Positions 1 through 11,191 of a DNA stretch of 64,000 nucleotides are shown piece after piece (the first letter of the stretch is position 1; each line of letters begins with the position of its first letter). The position numbers were made by a program, and so were the translations under genes. The stretch is taken from NCBI GenBank assembly GCA_037176725.1, contig JAZBRS010000026.1, forward strand, positions 63,218,501 through 63,282,500, given 5' to 3'. The notes beneath the pieces are model-generated. The model did no database searches, was not told where the DNA came from, and worked only from the letters and a program-made list of their open reading frames with translations. Origin of the DNA: Posidonia oceanica. Taxonomy: Eukaryota; Streptophyta; Magnoliopsida; Alismatales; Posidoniaceae.

Positions 1-1199
1 TCATAAATTGAGATTCTGGCTTGTGTCTTCTTTAATTGCTCTAGGATGTCATATTCTGCTGGCCTGGGTCCTTCTTAAGGTTTGACTAGCTCTACTTGCT
101 CTACTAGTGGCATGATTCGATTCGATAGCCTCCCTCCTCTGGTAATAGGTACAGCAGCCCCATTTTCCTTGCTCTGGCTGCCTGATGCTCCCTTCTTGTA
201 TGGTCAGGCAAAGATAGGCTTCTTTTGTATGGATCTGCCAAGCTTTGGTATTTTTATGCCTCGGGCTGGTTGCTCTGTCAGTGCTCGGAAGATTGGAGAT
301 GACGGGGTAGTAGCATTCCGAAACACCGAGGTATTTTGTGAGCCTAGTGCCTTGAGGGCCGGCAGTTGACCTGATGGTGGCTTAGCTGCTCTGAAGATTG
401 GGGAGACCGGTGGTGATAGCGGCTTGGGAGCCCACAGTGATGATTTCTTCCATGGTAGATGTTGCGATTCCTTCTTTTCTCGAAGGGTTGCGATTTGAGG
501 CGCAGGCACTTTGAATTTGCATAAAACCCCTAGGCGATTCGCAGGAATGCTAACAACCACTCCCTCATATTTGAACTTTAGCAATTAGTGAACCAGAGAT
601 GCCACGGCTCCGACCTCTGCTAGCCAAGACCTCCCGAGGATGAGGGGTTCTAGGACTTCCTCCTTCATAATGATCACCGATGTGATACTGGTCAAAGGAC
701 CCACTGTGATTTCAATAGGTACTGTTCCTAGTGCTAGTTTCTCATTCTGGTCAAAGCCGGTGCACATAAAGGGAGTTTTGTCTAGCTCATCTTCATTGAG
801 CCCTAGACTCTGGAGGGTGGAAAGAGAACTGAGGCTCCGACTTGCTCCAGTGTCGACTAATACTCCTTACAGTACATGGTCATTGATGCCTACTGTGATG
901 ACAAGTGGCAGCTCTTGCTTATGCGGAGGCGAAAGCTCAGAATCTTTGAAGACGATATTTTATCGTTCAAATTGCTGATTGGCTTTTTGAACTTTGGTAA
1001 GAGTGCTTTCTTCCTCCACACTATCTTGTGGTTCATCCACTGCTGTGAGGTCGAACTGGCTAAGAAGATCTTCCATTGTTAGCCCCTCGTCTGCCTCGCT
1101 GTCCCAATCATCATCTGAGATTATCTCCCCATTATCAGCTTGGTTGTCCCAGCTCTTTGTTACTAATGGATTGGGGAACTCATCATCCTTGAACGCCAT
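1..1199 (-). pseudogene. First protease region and linker of the left element (broken, partial)
   Basis: One frame runs from 1199 to the window edge, broken by stops near 960, 870, 585 and beyond. It contains an acidic linker, FKDSELSP, then a retropepsin-type domain with an intact active-site motif LVDTGASRS (near 855-830) and the closing ILGRSWLAE (near 620). A stop follows the His of ASLVH, at exactly the position where the plus-strand element has its stop after ASPAH. Downstream is a Pro/Ser-rich linker and, near 30, EYDILEQLKKTQA, which in the plus-strand element leads into a second protease. That second domain would lie off the left edge. Confidence 0.75.
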
Positions 1200-1286
1200 T
1201 ATCTGATGATTAGGAAGGAAATCATTGTAGATCTAGTGAGATGTCTCTGTCTGCTCCCTCTATTTAGCCCTTTTTACTAGGACGTC

Positions 1287-3072
1287 TCATTCAAACACAT
1301 TTGCCTCTACCATGTCATAGACTGTGTCTCTAAAAGTCCAACAGTCGCTAATGTTGTGACCATGTAATCTATGAAACGGATAGTATTTGCTTTGGTCACT
1401 ATTTGGCAATTCAAGCCTGCCTAGCGGGAGTTCAATTGCTTTTACATCTTCTAGCTCTATGAACATATCCGCCAGTGTGACTGATAGAGGAGGGTAATGG
1501 TCCCTCTTTCCCCTTTTTAGTGGCAATAGTTGTGGAGGGGGAACATTGTGATAATTGCCCCTATTCCCATTATTGTTGCGGAGATTTCCATTATTAGCTT
1601 GACCGCTTTGATTGCCCCTATTCCATTGTAGCTGGGGGCATTCCACAAAGGGCGGATTTACTACTGAGGGGGATTACTCCATGTCTATTGTTGCTGAGGA
1701 GGAGGGCAGCTCCATGATTGTTGCTGAGGAGGAGGATGGTTTCCTAATGGTTGCTGCGAGTTTATTATAACCCTCTGCTCTAGTGGCTTTGGCGTGGAAT
1801 TAATCCTCTTGATAGATCCAGTCACGCCATCCACTACTTGTGTTTTTCGGCTCTTCTTGGTTCCTCCATGAATTCATGCAAATTTTCTTTGATGGAAGCA
1901 GCCACTTCATACAGAGCCGTTACACTGGGACAGTATGCATTCATGAGTCCCTTCTTCATCGGTCCAGTGGTATTTGCAATAAGGGTCTGGACCACTTGTC
2001 TCTCTGGAATGGTCAAGCCTGATCTGGCTGCCATTTTTTGCCATTTGTTGCCGAATGCTACCCAGCTCTCGCCTTGCTTCATGACTTCCTTACTTAAGTC
2101 GTAGAAGGTCGGCTTAAGATCTATCTTGTGCTGGTATTTTGTGAGGAAGCTCTCTCTGATTTTATCAAAGGTGCTGAGGTCTTCCTTGGAGAGAGTGAGC
2201 AACCAATCCATGGGCTCTCCTTCAAGTGAGTAGAAGAACAGGTGTACGACAAGCCCCAAGTCATGGAAGTAGGGGGCTGACTCCATTTGGAACCGCACTA
2301 GGTGACTAAGTGGGTTTGTAGTTCTGTTGAACTTGGGAGTCTTCAGGTACTTAAACCCGAGGGGAGTCTGAACGGAGGAAACTGGCTCATATCAAAGTTT
2401 GCCGGAACTTGGGTATGTACTCCTAATGCACTGAGCATTTTTCTCATCTCATCTAAATTTGTTATCCCGACTGATGGGGTCGGGATGTGTGAGTTGAGGG
2501 ATTGATGGTTCTGCTGCTGATGAGGATAGCTGTTGCAGAAGTGTTGAGGTGTGACCGGCTCGTGTCACGAAGGAGATGCTTGGTGGTGGTGATAATCCGG
2601 CTGAGGCTGATTGCTTGCCGTCGGTGCTTGGAGATGCTGTTCTTGGTGCCCGTAGGGCGGATACTCTTTCCTTGTATTCGCCATGTGGCATGTGATTTTG
2701 TTCCTGAATCAAGGGATTTGCCCTTGATTTATAAACTCCGTTGAGCGCTGTACCATGTCTTGGGTGGTTCGTATCTGGCGGTGGGTTGCCATATTGTCCT
2801 TGGTATAGATCGTCAGGGATATGGTCCGCAACTGACCTTCGTTGTCTTTCACCGAGGTAGGGTGGCTGCTGGAGGTTGTTTTGACACAGCTCCGTAGGGG
2901 TTGATGTCTCTTCGTTTAAGAACTGATACATGGCTTTATACTGGATCGAATCTGGATCCAAGGCTTCTCCGGTAGTCGGATGGTAGATTATAGGCTCCTC
3001 TCCTGCTGTACTTGCTAAGTCTGACCTCTCTCTTTCTAGCTGTTCAGCTTCAAAGACTTGATGGTTCACCAT
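1287..3072 (-). pseudogene. gag of the left Tat-like element (broken)
   Basis: Remains of the capsid polyprotein. The stretches 3072-2449 and 2298-1834 share one frame with stops between them. The second carries the retrotransposon gag domain (MDWLLTLS near its start, WVAFGNKWQKMAARS in the middle), matching the plus-strand element's MAARSECYIPEGQ region. A frameshift between about 1834 and 1650 moves reading to the frame of 1646-1287, which holds a knuckle-like motif (YYPFHRLHGHNISDC: Cys/His spacing as in Tat gags). The N-terminal part is hydrophilic and unassigned. It would form the particle core if intact, but here it cannot give a full protein. Confidence 0.75.
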
Positions 3073-3187
3073 TGTAGCAACTAAGATACCGAGATGAGAT
3101 TAGCTTCAGGGCGTAATATGCCTCAAAATGCAGCGTACAACGTTGGACGCAGAGGTTTCAATGTTCAACGCCCTTAGCTGTATCCTC

Positions 3188-3384
3188 TGTTCTTCTTTGT
3201 CTTCACTGTTTCTTTCTTCTCTCTGTTTTTTTTTTCTCTCTGTTTTTTTTTTTTGTTTTTCTTTCTTTTTCCTCTCTCTTTTTTTCTTTTCCTTTTCTCT
3301 TTTTTTTCTTTCTCTCTTCTTTTTTTTTCTCTTTTTCTTTTTGACTCTTTTTCTCTCGTTTTTGATTCCCCTTTTTTTTCCTTT
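3188..3384. repeat. Pyrimidine-rich low-complexity tract
   Basis: Nearly pure T and C on the plus strand, hence GAAA-rich in the sense of the retroelement, just upstream of gag. Open frames through it encode only Phe/Leu/Ser runs and are not genes. Confidence 0.8.
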
Positions 3385-4649
3385 TATATAAATGAAGGAT
3401 TACAAGTGCTTACACAAAAGGAAATTACAAAATTTTGCGATTTAATACAGGTTCCTAAAAAGTAAAAAAAATTGAATATAAAACTGTCACTGTCACTATT
3501 TCGTTTTCAAATGTTTTACCCTACAATCAATCCACCACAGAAAAGTTAGAAAATAAACAGTCAAGCAAAGAATGCGTTAGACGCGGTATCTACAGCGTCT
3601 AACGTTAGATGCAGAGATTCCAGCGGCTAACACCCTGTTACAGAGAACTGCACAGAAACACTTTCAGACAGCGATTTAAAGTTTTAATTTCTATTTTCGC
3701 TTTGAACTTAGTGTCTTAAACCTGCGTAGCTCTCAGGGTTCCTTAAGACTTAGGAATGGCTTATTTTTCGGGATTTCTATGGCTCCTCACAAAATGGGTA
3801 AATATTTTTGGTACTGCCCCCTACCTCAACTCCTAAGGATGCTAGGGGGAGCCCGAATACACTTAGGTCCCTACCCCATAGAGGTAGAGCCCAGCGTACT
3901 TAGGATTGATCGGGTCTCTCACGGGACAATCACAGCAAACACAATCAAACCACAATCCATCGAAGGGGGGGAAGGAATATAAACCAAAACTTGAGGTTTT
4001 AATTAACTTTCACAATAGGTCAAGGAAGAAGGAGGGCCCCTTGTGAAAGAAAATGACAATGCAAATACCTTTCCTAGGCCCTTTGCAACAGAGGTGCTCG
4101 GGACCTAGACGGTTATTTGTATAAGCCAAGAGATGATACAAGCAATTAGTTCCCAATAAAGGCCATGCAAGTCATAGAGGAAAGATTCATTTTTTTTTTT
4201 TTTGAAAAGCACCCAAAGATCAAGGTTTCGGTCCCTACGGCAAAGCTACCTCAGTCTGTGGGTCAGTTATAAAAAGAAAACTAAAAAAAACTTTAAAACA
4301 GAAAGGTTCCTATTCAGTGGTCGTTGAACGCGTATACTAGAGCGTCCAATGTTGGACGCAGCAGGTCTCACGTATAACATACTGACAGTGTTTTTTCAGT
4401 AAAACAGTAGTTTTTACAGATCACCCCCACGCCCGAGAATCCCAGAGAGAAAGGGGGTGATTTCAGTTATTTTGGACGTAAAAGAAAGCAAGAAAAGATC
4501 ACGGTGCCTCGAAACACTATGAGGAATTTCACCGCTTCTTTAAAACTTAAGAAAAAACTAAGAAACTAAAAATTAAAAGTAGAAATGTCAATAATGAGGA
4601 GGAAGAAGAAAGAAGGGCTTACTCACCTTGCACGAGGGCACTTTTAACC
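3385..4649 (-). other. Untranslated leader of the left element, no gene seen
   Basis: This lies between the primer-binding site and gag. It is AT-rich and has no coding frame I recognise. It contains a T-run near 4190-4203 and two blocks with the ACGTTGGACGC-type motif. Confidence 0.5.
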
Positions 4650-4667
4650 GTCCCACCGTGATCGCCA
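4650..4667 (-). other. Primer-binding site of the left element
   Basis: The minus strand reads TGGCGATCACGGTGGGAC, three bases from the LTR end. The identical 18 bases follow the LTR at 49880-49897, which fixes the orientation of both elements. I did not identify the priming tRNA. Confidence 0.85.
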
Positions 4668-5394
4668 GACTGTGGATATGGGGTTTGGGAGGTTAGGAGG
4701 AGAAGAAAGCTTTGCTTCTTCTTTGTTTCTATTCGCTCCTTCTTGGGGGCCCCTTTTGTTGTATCAGACTTCTCCACTCCACGTGTGTTGAAGTCAGTGT
4801 GATCGCCACTCTTGGTTTGCTTTCGCTGGCCCTCGAGATGCCTTGGGGAGATGTGTAATGGTTGTGGGTTCAGCTACCTTGGGACAACGCCTGCGTTGCC
4901 CAAGGGTGCCCGTACTTGGTGAATCTCTTCTTCTTTCTTCTTCCTCCTTGTATGACAAATGTTAACAAAACAAACAGAAATGATGCAAATATGAATCAAT
5001 ATGGTGTAGTAACTTATTCAGAATAAATAAAAAATGACATAAAGAGACACAACAAAATACTTACCCGAGGGGTTTAATCCCTCCGGTTGCAACTAATGAA
5101 AATGTATGCCTAGCTACAACAATATATGAAATAAATATGCTTGATTATACTACGGAATTAAACATACGATATGTAAAGAGAAAAATTAAAGAGAGTCCCC
5201 TTTTTATCTATGCACGGAGTGCAAGATATGTCGACATGATACTACTGACGACAAAGGGAGACTCAAGCTCTTTCAAGGACTCTATCCACTATTTCAATTC
5301 TCAGAAATCTCTCCTCTCTCCAAAAATCCTTTCCTCTATTAAAAATCCCGTCATAAATTCTTATCCACCCCCTGACCTGGTGGAGGTACCCCTG

Positions 5395-5402
5395 CTTTTA
5401 TA
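5395..5402 (-). promoter_or_regulatory. LTR TATA box
   Basis: TATAAAAG on the minus strand, about 570 bases into the LTR. The same octamer is at 60926-60919 in the sister LTR. Position and conservation fit the LTR promoter at the end of U3. Confidence 0.6.
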
Positions 5403-5454
5403 GAAGTAGGGGAGAACAAAAGGAATTGAATGAATAGACCAGCAAACTTTCCAA

Positions 5455-5760
5455 TTCAGGAGTGTTATACGCTGGAAAACCAGCAGATAACGTTATACGC
5501 TGGGAGTCTAGCAGATAACAGCCTCCGAAGCACAGCTGCCAGGATCAAGGAATATTCCCTAATTAAAACTCGATTAAATGTCATTAAGCTGGTGTTAATT
5601 GCATTGACTGGTCAATAAAGTCTAAAGAAGGCAAAAACACAGATTTTGTATTTGGCCAAATAAAGAAAGTTTGGGACTGACTGGGTTCCCACGTTGGACT
5701 CTGGAAAACCAGCGGCCAATGTTAACCGCTGGTTAAGCTAGGAATCCAACGTACAACACC
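5455..5760 (-). repeat. Short repeats in the LTR U3 region
   Basis: Imperfect copies of a motif around CGCTGG, AACCAGC and AACGTT recur through this stretch (for example near 5466, 5492, 5706 and 5727). Related copies occur in the sister LTR (60990-61310). Variants with ACGTTGGACGC also appear in the leader near 3130, 3600 and 4350. Confidence 0.55.
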
Positions 5761-5969
5761 CTCAGTCAGTCTATCTTCCAAATTTGGTCAAGAATTGAAG
5801 AATATTCTAGTTGTTGACACTTGAGGCCTAAATAGGGATAACGTTTTGAACCGGAGAAAATGTATTTGGCTCAAGTAAGATGTCCTGGATTGAGCAAAGA
5901 GCTTCTAGGAGCGACCTAATGCAATAGACTATACTACCATGAAGGAAGTGCTAAAACGGGATATCTACA

Positions 5970-6194
5970 ATACTTAAAAGAACAAAGTGAGTGCCAAAAT
6001 AGGATATCTACACTCGCAAACAACTGGTATATCTTGTACCCTTAAGTATGCAAAGAGAACACAACAACACTGGCCAAATACCCCACACAGCCTCTTGCCA
6101 GAGAGCGGTAGGCTTTTATTGCAGAGATTACCTGCTTTGGCTCACCCGCCCTTACACCATGCACCAAGCACAAGCCCTGCCCTGGGCATTCTAA
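5970..6194. other. Unassigned repeat-derived sequence
   Basis: No gene seen. It contains a second copy of the LTR-end motif (ATATCTACA near 6014) and then sequence leading into the protease fragment to the right. Probably an insertion boundary between two dead gypsy elements. Confidence 0.35.
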
Positions 6195-6488
6195 CTACAC
6201 CCTCTTCTTGGCACTGTCTATCATTGCTGAATGCTGTGTCAACCAGTCCATGCGTAATATGATATCATACTCTTGCATGTTCATTATTATTAGACTGGCT
6301 TTGAAACTTTTATCACCTAGCCTGATGCCAACTAACTGCAAATATCTCCATGCCAGGCTATGCTCCCTCAACGATGTTACCACATTGAGGTGAAAAGCCA
6401 ACCTAGCTGGCCTGTCCCCAATCTCCGCTGCAAAAGACTTACAGATGAAAGAGAATGAACTCCCTGAGTCAAACAACACTCTAGCCAT
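6195..6488 (-). pseudogene. Chromovirus-type gypsy protease fragment
   Basis: A 97-residue minus-strand frame with VLFDSGSSFSFI near its start (the aspartic protease active site in the DSG form usual for chromoviruses) and DIILRMDWL near its end, where the family normally reads ILGMDWL. Neither gag nor RT adjoins it, so this is an isolated remnant. It differs from the DTG proteases of the Tat-like elements and represents another lineage, perhaps the Tekay-like family whose LTRs lie to the right. Confidence 0.75.
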
Positions 6489-8232
6489 TCAATCTGCTAC
6501 CAGAAAAAAACCTAGAGATAGCACATACCACATCCATAGACATTAGTTATCATTAAGTGCAAATACTTATTACACATAGTGATGTGAATGTTTTAATTAA
6601 CCGCAAGTGCACAGTGTACTATGTAGCACAAAGGCAAATATAGGTCGATTCCACAGAAAATAGAGTAATAGAACATATTATTTGTCAGGTAATGATGGAA
6701 TAAAAATTCAAATTTAAAAGTTGATTGATTTTAAACACTTAAGAAAACTTCAGAATAAAAGAGAACTAGGGTTTTCAAATCCATTTATGTAAATACAAAT
6801 GCATGATTAAATTTACTCTCAGTCTCTCTTCCTAATCTAAATAGTTTAACTCAATGGTTTTTATCTAAACAAGCATAATCTATATGCAATGCATCATAGA
6901 TTATCAAGTCCTAGATAAAAACACACACATCACACTAAATCGAATGATATACTTTAGATCTAAGATTATACACATGATGTCTAATTATTCTTCCCTAAGC
7001 ATAGATTAAAAAGATATAATCAATATTAATCTATCAAAGTTTATCGACATAATAGAGATTCATGCAATATACATCTAGTCTAAGTAATCATGGCATTTAA
7101 GTATGAGAAAATAAAGAGGAATTTAATCACAACATCTGAAATTACATAAACTTCATCTAAACCCTAGATCTAGAAATTAGTTGCACATAGAGAGAATAGA
7201 AAATCAAAAACTTGAATAAAGTATTTGGAATAAAAGGCATAATTGGAGAAAAATAAAATATTATTGATAGAACCTGAAATTACAAAATAGGAATACACTT
7301 GAAGCTCTTCCACAATAACAAAAGAGAAGTCTAAGCCTAGAAGATGGAAGATGATCCCATAGATCTACACAAGAGGTCATTTTATAGACTTACAAAGACT
7401 TCATTACATCGAAGACAAATCCAAGTACAAAATTTAAAATTAAATTTCAAATACAAGATATTTCTAGCTAAAGATCTAAAGAACGAAGACTGGGTCAAAA
7501 ATATGCTCCATGAGCACCTGGGAGGCGCCGGTTGTGCAAACAGGCATCTGCAAGTTGTCCACGTCAGCCGAGATGAACTCTGACTTGGTCAATTGGTTAG
7601 CTGATATTTTTTCTAGTATTAACGCACGTGAAAAATGTAGATTTGACTTCTCGACATGGCTCTAGAATTTTTTGTTTCAAATTCTTATCTTTTCCGCTTC
7701 AAAATATCTTTGACTAAATTTGAATTCTTTTTTAGCTTTTATTCTTTTCTCTTCCTTCTTTTTTCAATTCTTTTCAAGTCCTCAGGTTCCTGCATAATTT
7801 ACATAAAACACCTCAAGTAGCATTATTTATATACAAAAAAGATAAATATGGGACATGAAATATGTAACAAAAATGTGCTCATCAAATACCCACATACCTA
7901 TCTTTTGTTAGTCCTCGAGCAAAACTGACTCTACCCTAATATAAGAAAAATAAGAAAATCCTAACTCACTTTCGCAGGAATCACGATTGCACTTAACATA
8001 TGCAACAAACCTTTAAACCCCTAAGTTACCCTAATGGACGAGTGGTATCTCGTGAGGGTTGGCAGCGGATCTACCCACAAAATCCCAGAAGAAAAAGATC
8101 AATGAGTGAAAAATAAAGAAAACCACCACAAACTAGCATCAAACTACCCATAACAATTTAACAAATAAATATCTTACCAAAAACTTACAGGAATATTAAT
8201 CAAATAAAGAAATAACTCAAAAAAAACTCAAC
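6489..8232. repeat. AT-rich repeat-like region without genes
   Basis: From about 6582 (GATGTGAATGTTTTAATT, then a block with GGTCGATTCCACAG) to about 7935 (ending near GTCCTCGAGCAAAAC) the sequence has the look of a dispersed plant repeat: the CCTCGAGCAAA ending and the cgattccacag block recur in many plant genomes. No coding frame is recognisable and the element class is not established. Confidence 0.35.
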
Positions 8233-11191
8233 AAAACCTATTTCTATCCAGAACCTGTGGTGTGCGGCTATGTGGCTCCACTATGTGCACTAGACCGACT
8301 GCAGCTCCACGATCTACACCTGAAAGAAAACCAACGAAAAACATGTATGAGTGACATCTAATTGTCACCCAGCACACGCCTATCGAAAATTAAAAACAAC
8401 AAACCAAAAACTGGAGCTACTGGATGTCAACTCCCAGAACCACACAACTGCCTCTCCTGGCAATCCCAAACCTGAAGTTTGCAAAAGAACCAAATCTACA
8501 AAGTTCCATAGCAGAGAAGCATACAATTTCTTTTTAGAACATGCTTTTCAAAATCCTTTCTCTTTTCTTTCAAAACACGTGCATTCTTTGAAATCTATTA
8601 TGCACCATTGGGATGGCTACTCTATGCCAAATCAAATCTAAAAAACCACCATAAAATCACATCTCAAAACCAAGGTCTTTTCTTAACTAAAGCTGGAAAA
8701 TCTGAATCCAAGCACAGAAAACTACAACACACACACCCAGCATCAAAACCTATCGCGTCACTGTGGCCACTAGCGACCGACCGGCCAACAAATAGCCTTC
8801 GAAGTGCATTGCACTACCAAAGCCGAGCCATCTTGTGTAGGAGCTGGTACGTCCCAAGTCCTTACTCTGAGAACCCTTCAAAGTCCACTCTAGGACAAAC
8901 ACAAGGTACGTCCTCTCGACGTCCTCAACTCAGGCCACTTGGGTCTCCTACTCAGGCCCTACCACTCGGTGGTCACTACCATAGACGTGTACCTGACCCT
9001 CCAAAGCTAGCAGTTGTCTCTGGTTCACCCGTACAGTCCTATGGTCCTGTGACTCCTACCACTCGGCAACCACAACCTTGGACTCGTACTTGGTCCTCCA
9101 GAGGTATCAGTCGTTCCTGGTCCACTAGTGCGATCTGTGGCCATTATGGTTCCTACCAAACACTATGGAAAACTTCGGAAATCATTTTTCCCAAAACCTT
9201 TGCAAACTTATGCAGCTCTTTTAAAATCTTTTCCACATTTTTCCTAAAACCATTTTTAAAACATTTTTCTATCACACAGATCCTTTATAAAACCAAAAAT
9301 ATGATTTTAAGGCATCCAAAAACCAAAACAGCACACCCGGAGCCGGCCTAACCGATGCCAAGCACGGCCCACGCCGGTCAGGCACGCCAGTGGTGCGCGT
9401 TGGTGGGTCACGCTAGCCAAGCGCGCCTCCTTCCCTCTGTTTTCTCTCTTCCTCCTCTTTCTTTTCTCAAGCCTTCTTTTCTTTTTTTTTCCTTTTGTCT
9501 GCCACTACCCAAAGCCACCCCTCCCTTATGTTAGAATTCTAGGCTTCATTAGAGGAGGGGTGAATAGTGATTTAAAGGATAAATGTGGATTTTAAATTCT
9601 CTTTAACTATTTTAAGTAAATTAGCAAGTAAATGAAATATGGAGATATGGATTTGAATGTTTAAACTAAAACATGCATAGAAGGGGATGAGAGGCAATGA
9701 AAATATACACAAGTAATTTTATAGTGGTTCAATCTTCCCGGCCTAGTCCACTCCCCGAGAAATCCCTTCGAGAGTTACCTTAACTTTGATCTTGTTCCAG
9801 GCCAAAATGTTGTCGTACACCTTGACGAGACTATGCTAAGCTCCCGCAAAAACCGTTGTAACCCTTCTCGCTCCCGAAGAAAAACTTACACAAGAAAACT
9901 GAAGATTACAACTCTGTTGACTCTTTTCTATATCTCCCAAAACTCTTTTGGCAAGGTGGAAATGATGGGAATGTATCTCTTTTGCTTTGGGAATCTTTCT
10001 AACAAAATAGGAGTGGAATGCTTCGAAAATGATGTCGCTTGAAGCTCTATATCATGTGTGTTGTCTATGTGATCAATGGGGGTCCTATTTATAAGAAAAC
10101 ATGGGTAAAAGTTTGTCTCTAACGGCTCTTTCAACGTTCACAAATGGCTAGTAGAACGGTAGATCGAAATTTTTCGATATGCCATTTTAGCTCAGATTGT
10201 TATAGCAAATATGACCAATTCGGTAGACCGTAAAATTTCGGTATGCCAAAAATCTCTGATTCGGTAGTCCGTAAAATTTTGGTATAACGTTTTGCATGAA
10301 AACTCTACATACACAATTTCCATGATTTAGAAGCTTTTTGCAAATTTTCTCGAACCACTTGCTTCTAACCTAAGTGCTTCTAACCTAAGGTACTCTAGGG
10401 TTAACTAGGTCACTCTTTCATGATTTTTGGGGATTTTACAAAAGACATATTACAACTCAAACATAATACAAAAGTTACATATTTAGAGTTGAACACAAGT
10501 CTTCATGTCTTCATTGAAGCTCCATGAGCTATTTCGCCTTCTTCTTTTTCAAGGTCTATAAGAACGCTTTTTTAACCTAATAAAAAGGGTTAGAACACAA
10601 ATTATTTTATTATCATCAAAACCGAGATGAGGCAATTTTGCCAACACTTTATTTATAATGCCATGCCCGACATCTTTCCGTAAAACACGGACATGCGGGT
10701 TCGCGTGGCATGGACACAAGCAAGCAGAAGAGAATTCACGAGTTACAAACGATAAAAGAAGATCACAAACAGTACTGTGGCATTTGGCGCTACATTTCTC
10801 CCTCGGCCCCACACATTCATGAGCCACAACACGCCAAGATTTTGACACGATACAAAGAACCAAGGAAAAACCACAAACACAACAAGAGGGAATCGAGGAT
10901 CCAAAGAGGGAGACAACCACAAATCCACTGTGATTACTCAATAAATATATATACAATTATAGGTAATCAAATCTCAGTCCACTTGACCAGGCCCATCACA
11001 CAATTATCAAGAACATAACCAAAAGGGAGTTAATTTCCCAAAGCAGAACTTACAACACTCTGAGTTCTGAACTGACAGGGCATGCTAACCATTCGCGCCA
11101 GCTATACGCGCATGCCATGCGCACTTGCAGTTCACGCCTATGATATGCGCCTACTATATTCGCCTGGACCATACAAACCCTAGGTGTTACA
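8233..11191 (-). repeat. Tekay/Del-like LTR, minus orientation, split by a copia LTR
   Basis: The block from CCAGAACC at about 8249 onward matches the LTR at 43690 onward in order (GTGAGTGAC, CACCCAGCACAC and CTCTAGGACA-like blocks). Its right end, CCTAGGTGTTACA at 11191, is the inverted start TGTAACACC typical of this LTR type. A copia solo LTR (9529-10646) interrupts it. The expected left end (TGTAACGAC as at 43533) is missing, so this copy is truncated. The 247-residue open frame at 8608-9351 lies inside it and is not supported as a gene. Confidence 0.6.
9529..10646 (+). repeat. Solo Ty1/copia LTR
   Basis: Starts TGTTAGAATTC and ends TTTGCCAACA, giving inverted TGTT...AACA ends. It carries the motif GAGGAGGGGTGAATAG and a CCTAGTCCACTCCCCGAG block, both familiar from plant copia LTRs. 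Flanking five bases are CCTTA (9524-9528) and CTTTA (10647-10651), a TSD with one C/T change. No internal region is present, so recombination between LTRs has removed the rest. It split an older Tekay-like LTR. Confidence 0.75.

Larger units (their letters stand above)
1..5969 (-). mobile_element. Ty3/gypsy LTR retrotransposon, Tat-like, 5' part
   Basis: Reading leftwards on the minus strand the order is 5' LTR (5969-4671), primer-binding site (4667-4650), a long leader, gag (3072-1287) and the first protease region (1199-1), with the rest beyond the window edge. The proteins resemble those of the plus-strand element at 48245-64000: the same gag knuckle region, the same protease block and the same motif QLKKTQA downstream of it. 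That second element carries an archaeal-type RNase H, the Tat-clade mark, so I place this one in the same clade by inference. The coding frame has one frameshift and several stops, so the copy is dead. Because the far LTR is missing, neither age nor TSD can be judged. Confidence 0.82.
4671..5969 (-). repeat. 5' LTR of the left Tat-like element
   Basis: On the minus strand it begins TGTAGATATCCCG at 5969 and ends CCATATCCACA at 4671, giving TG...CA ends, and the primer-binding site follows after three bases. A second copy of the family lies at 60107-61512 in the same orientation. The two share the stretch around 4795-4920 / 60250-60390, the TATA box and both ends. A second TGTAGATATCC start-like sequence lies just outside, near 6014, so the exact 5' boundary could be there instead. 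Confidence 0.85.

Noticed and set aside
3128..3465. Phe/Leu-rich hydrophobic frames that look like membrane proteins
   Set aside because: Translation of a pyrimidine tract.
8608..9351. 247-residue frame
   Set aside because: Within an LTR homologous to 43533-46788, where the frame is not kept; no family.
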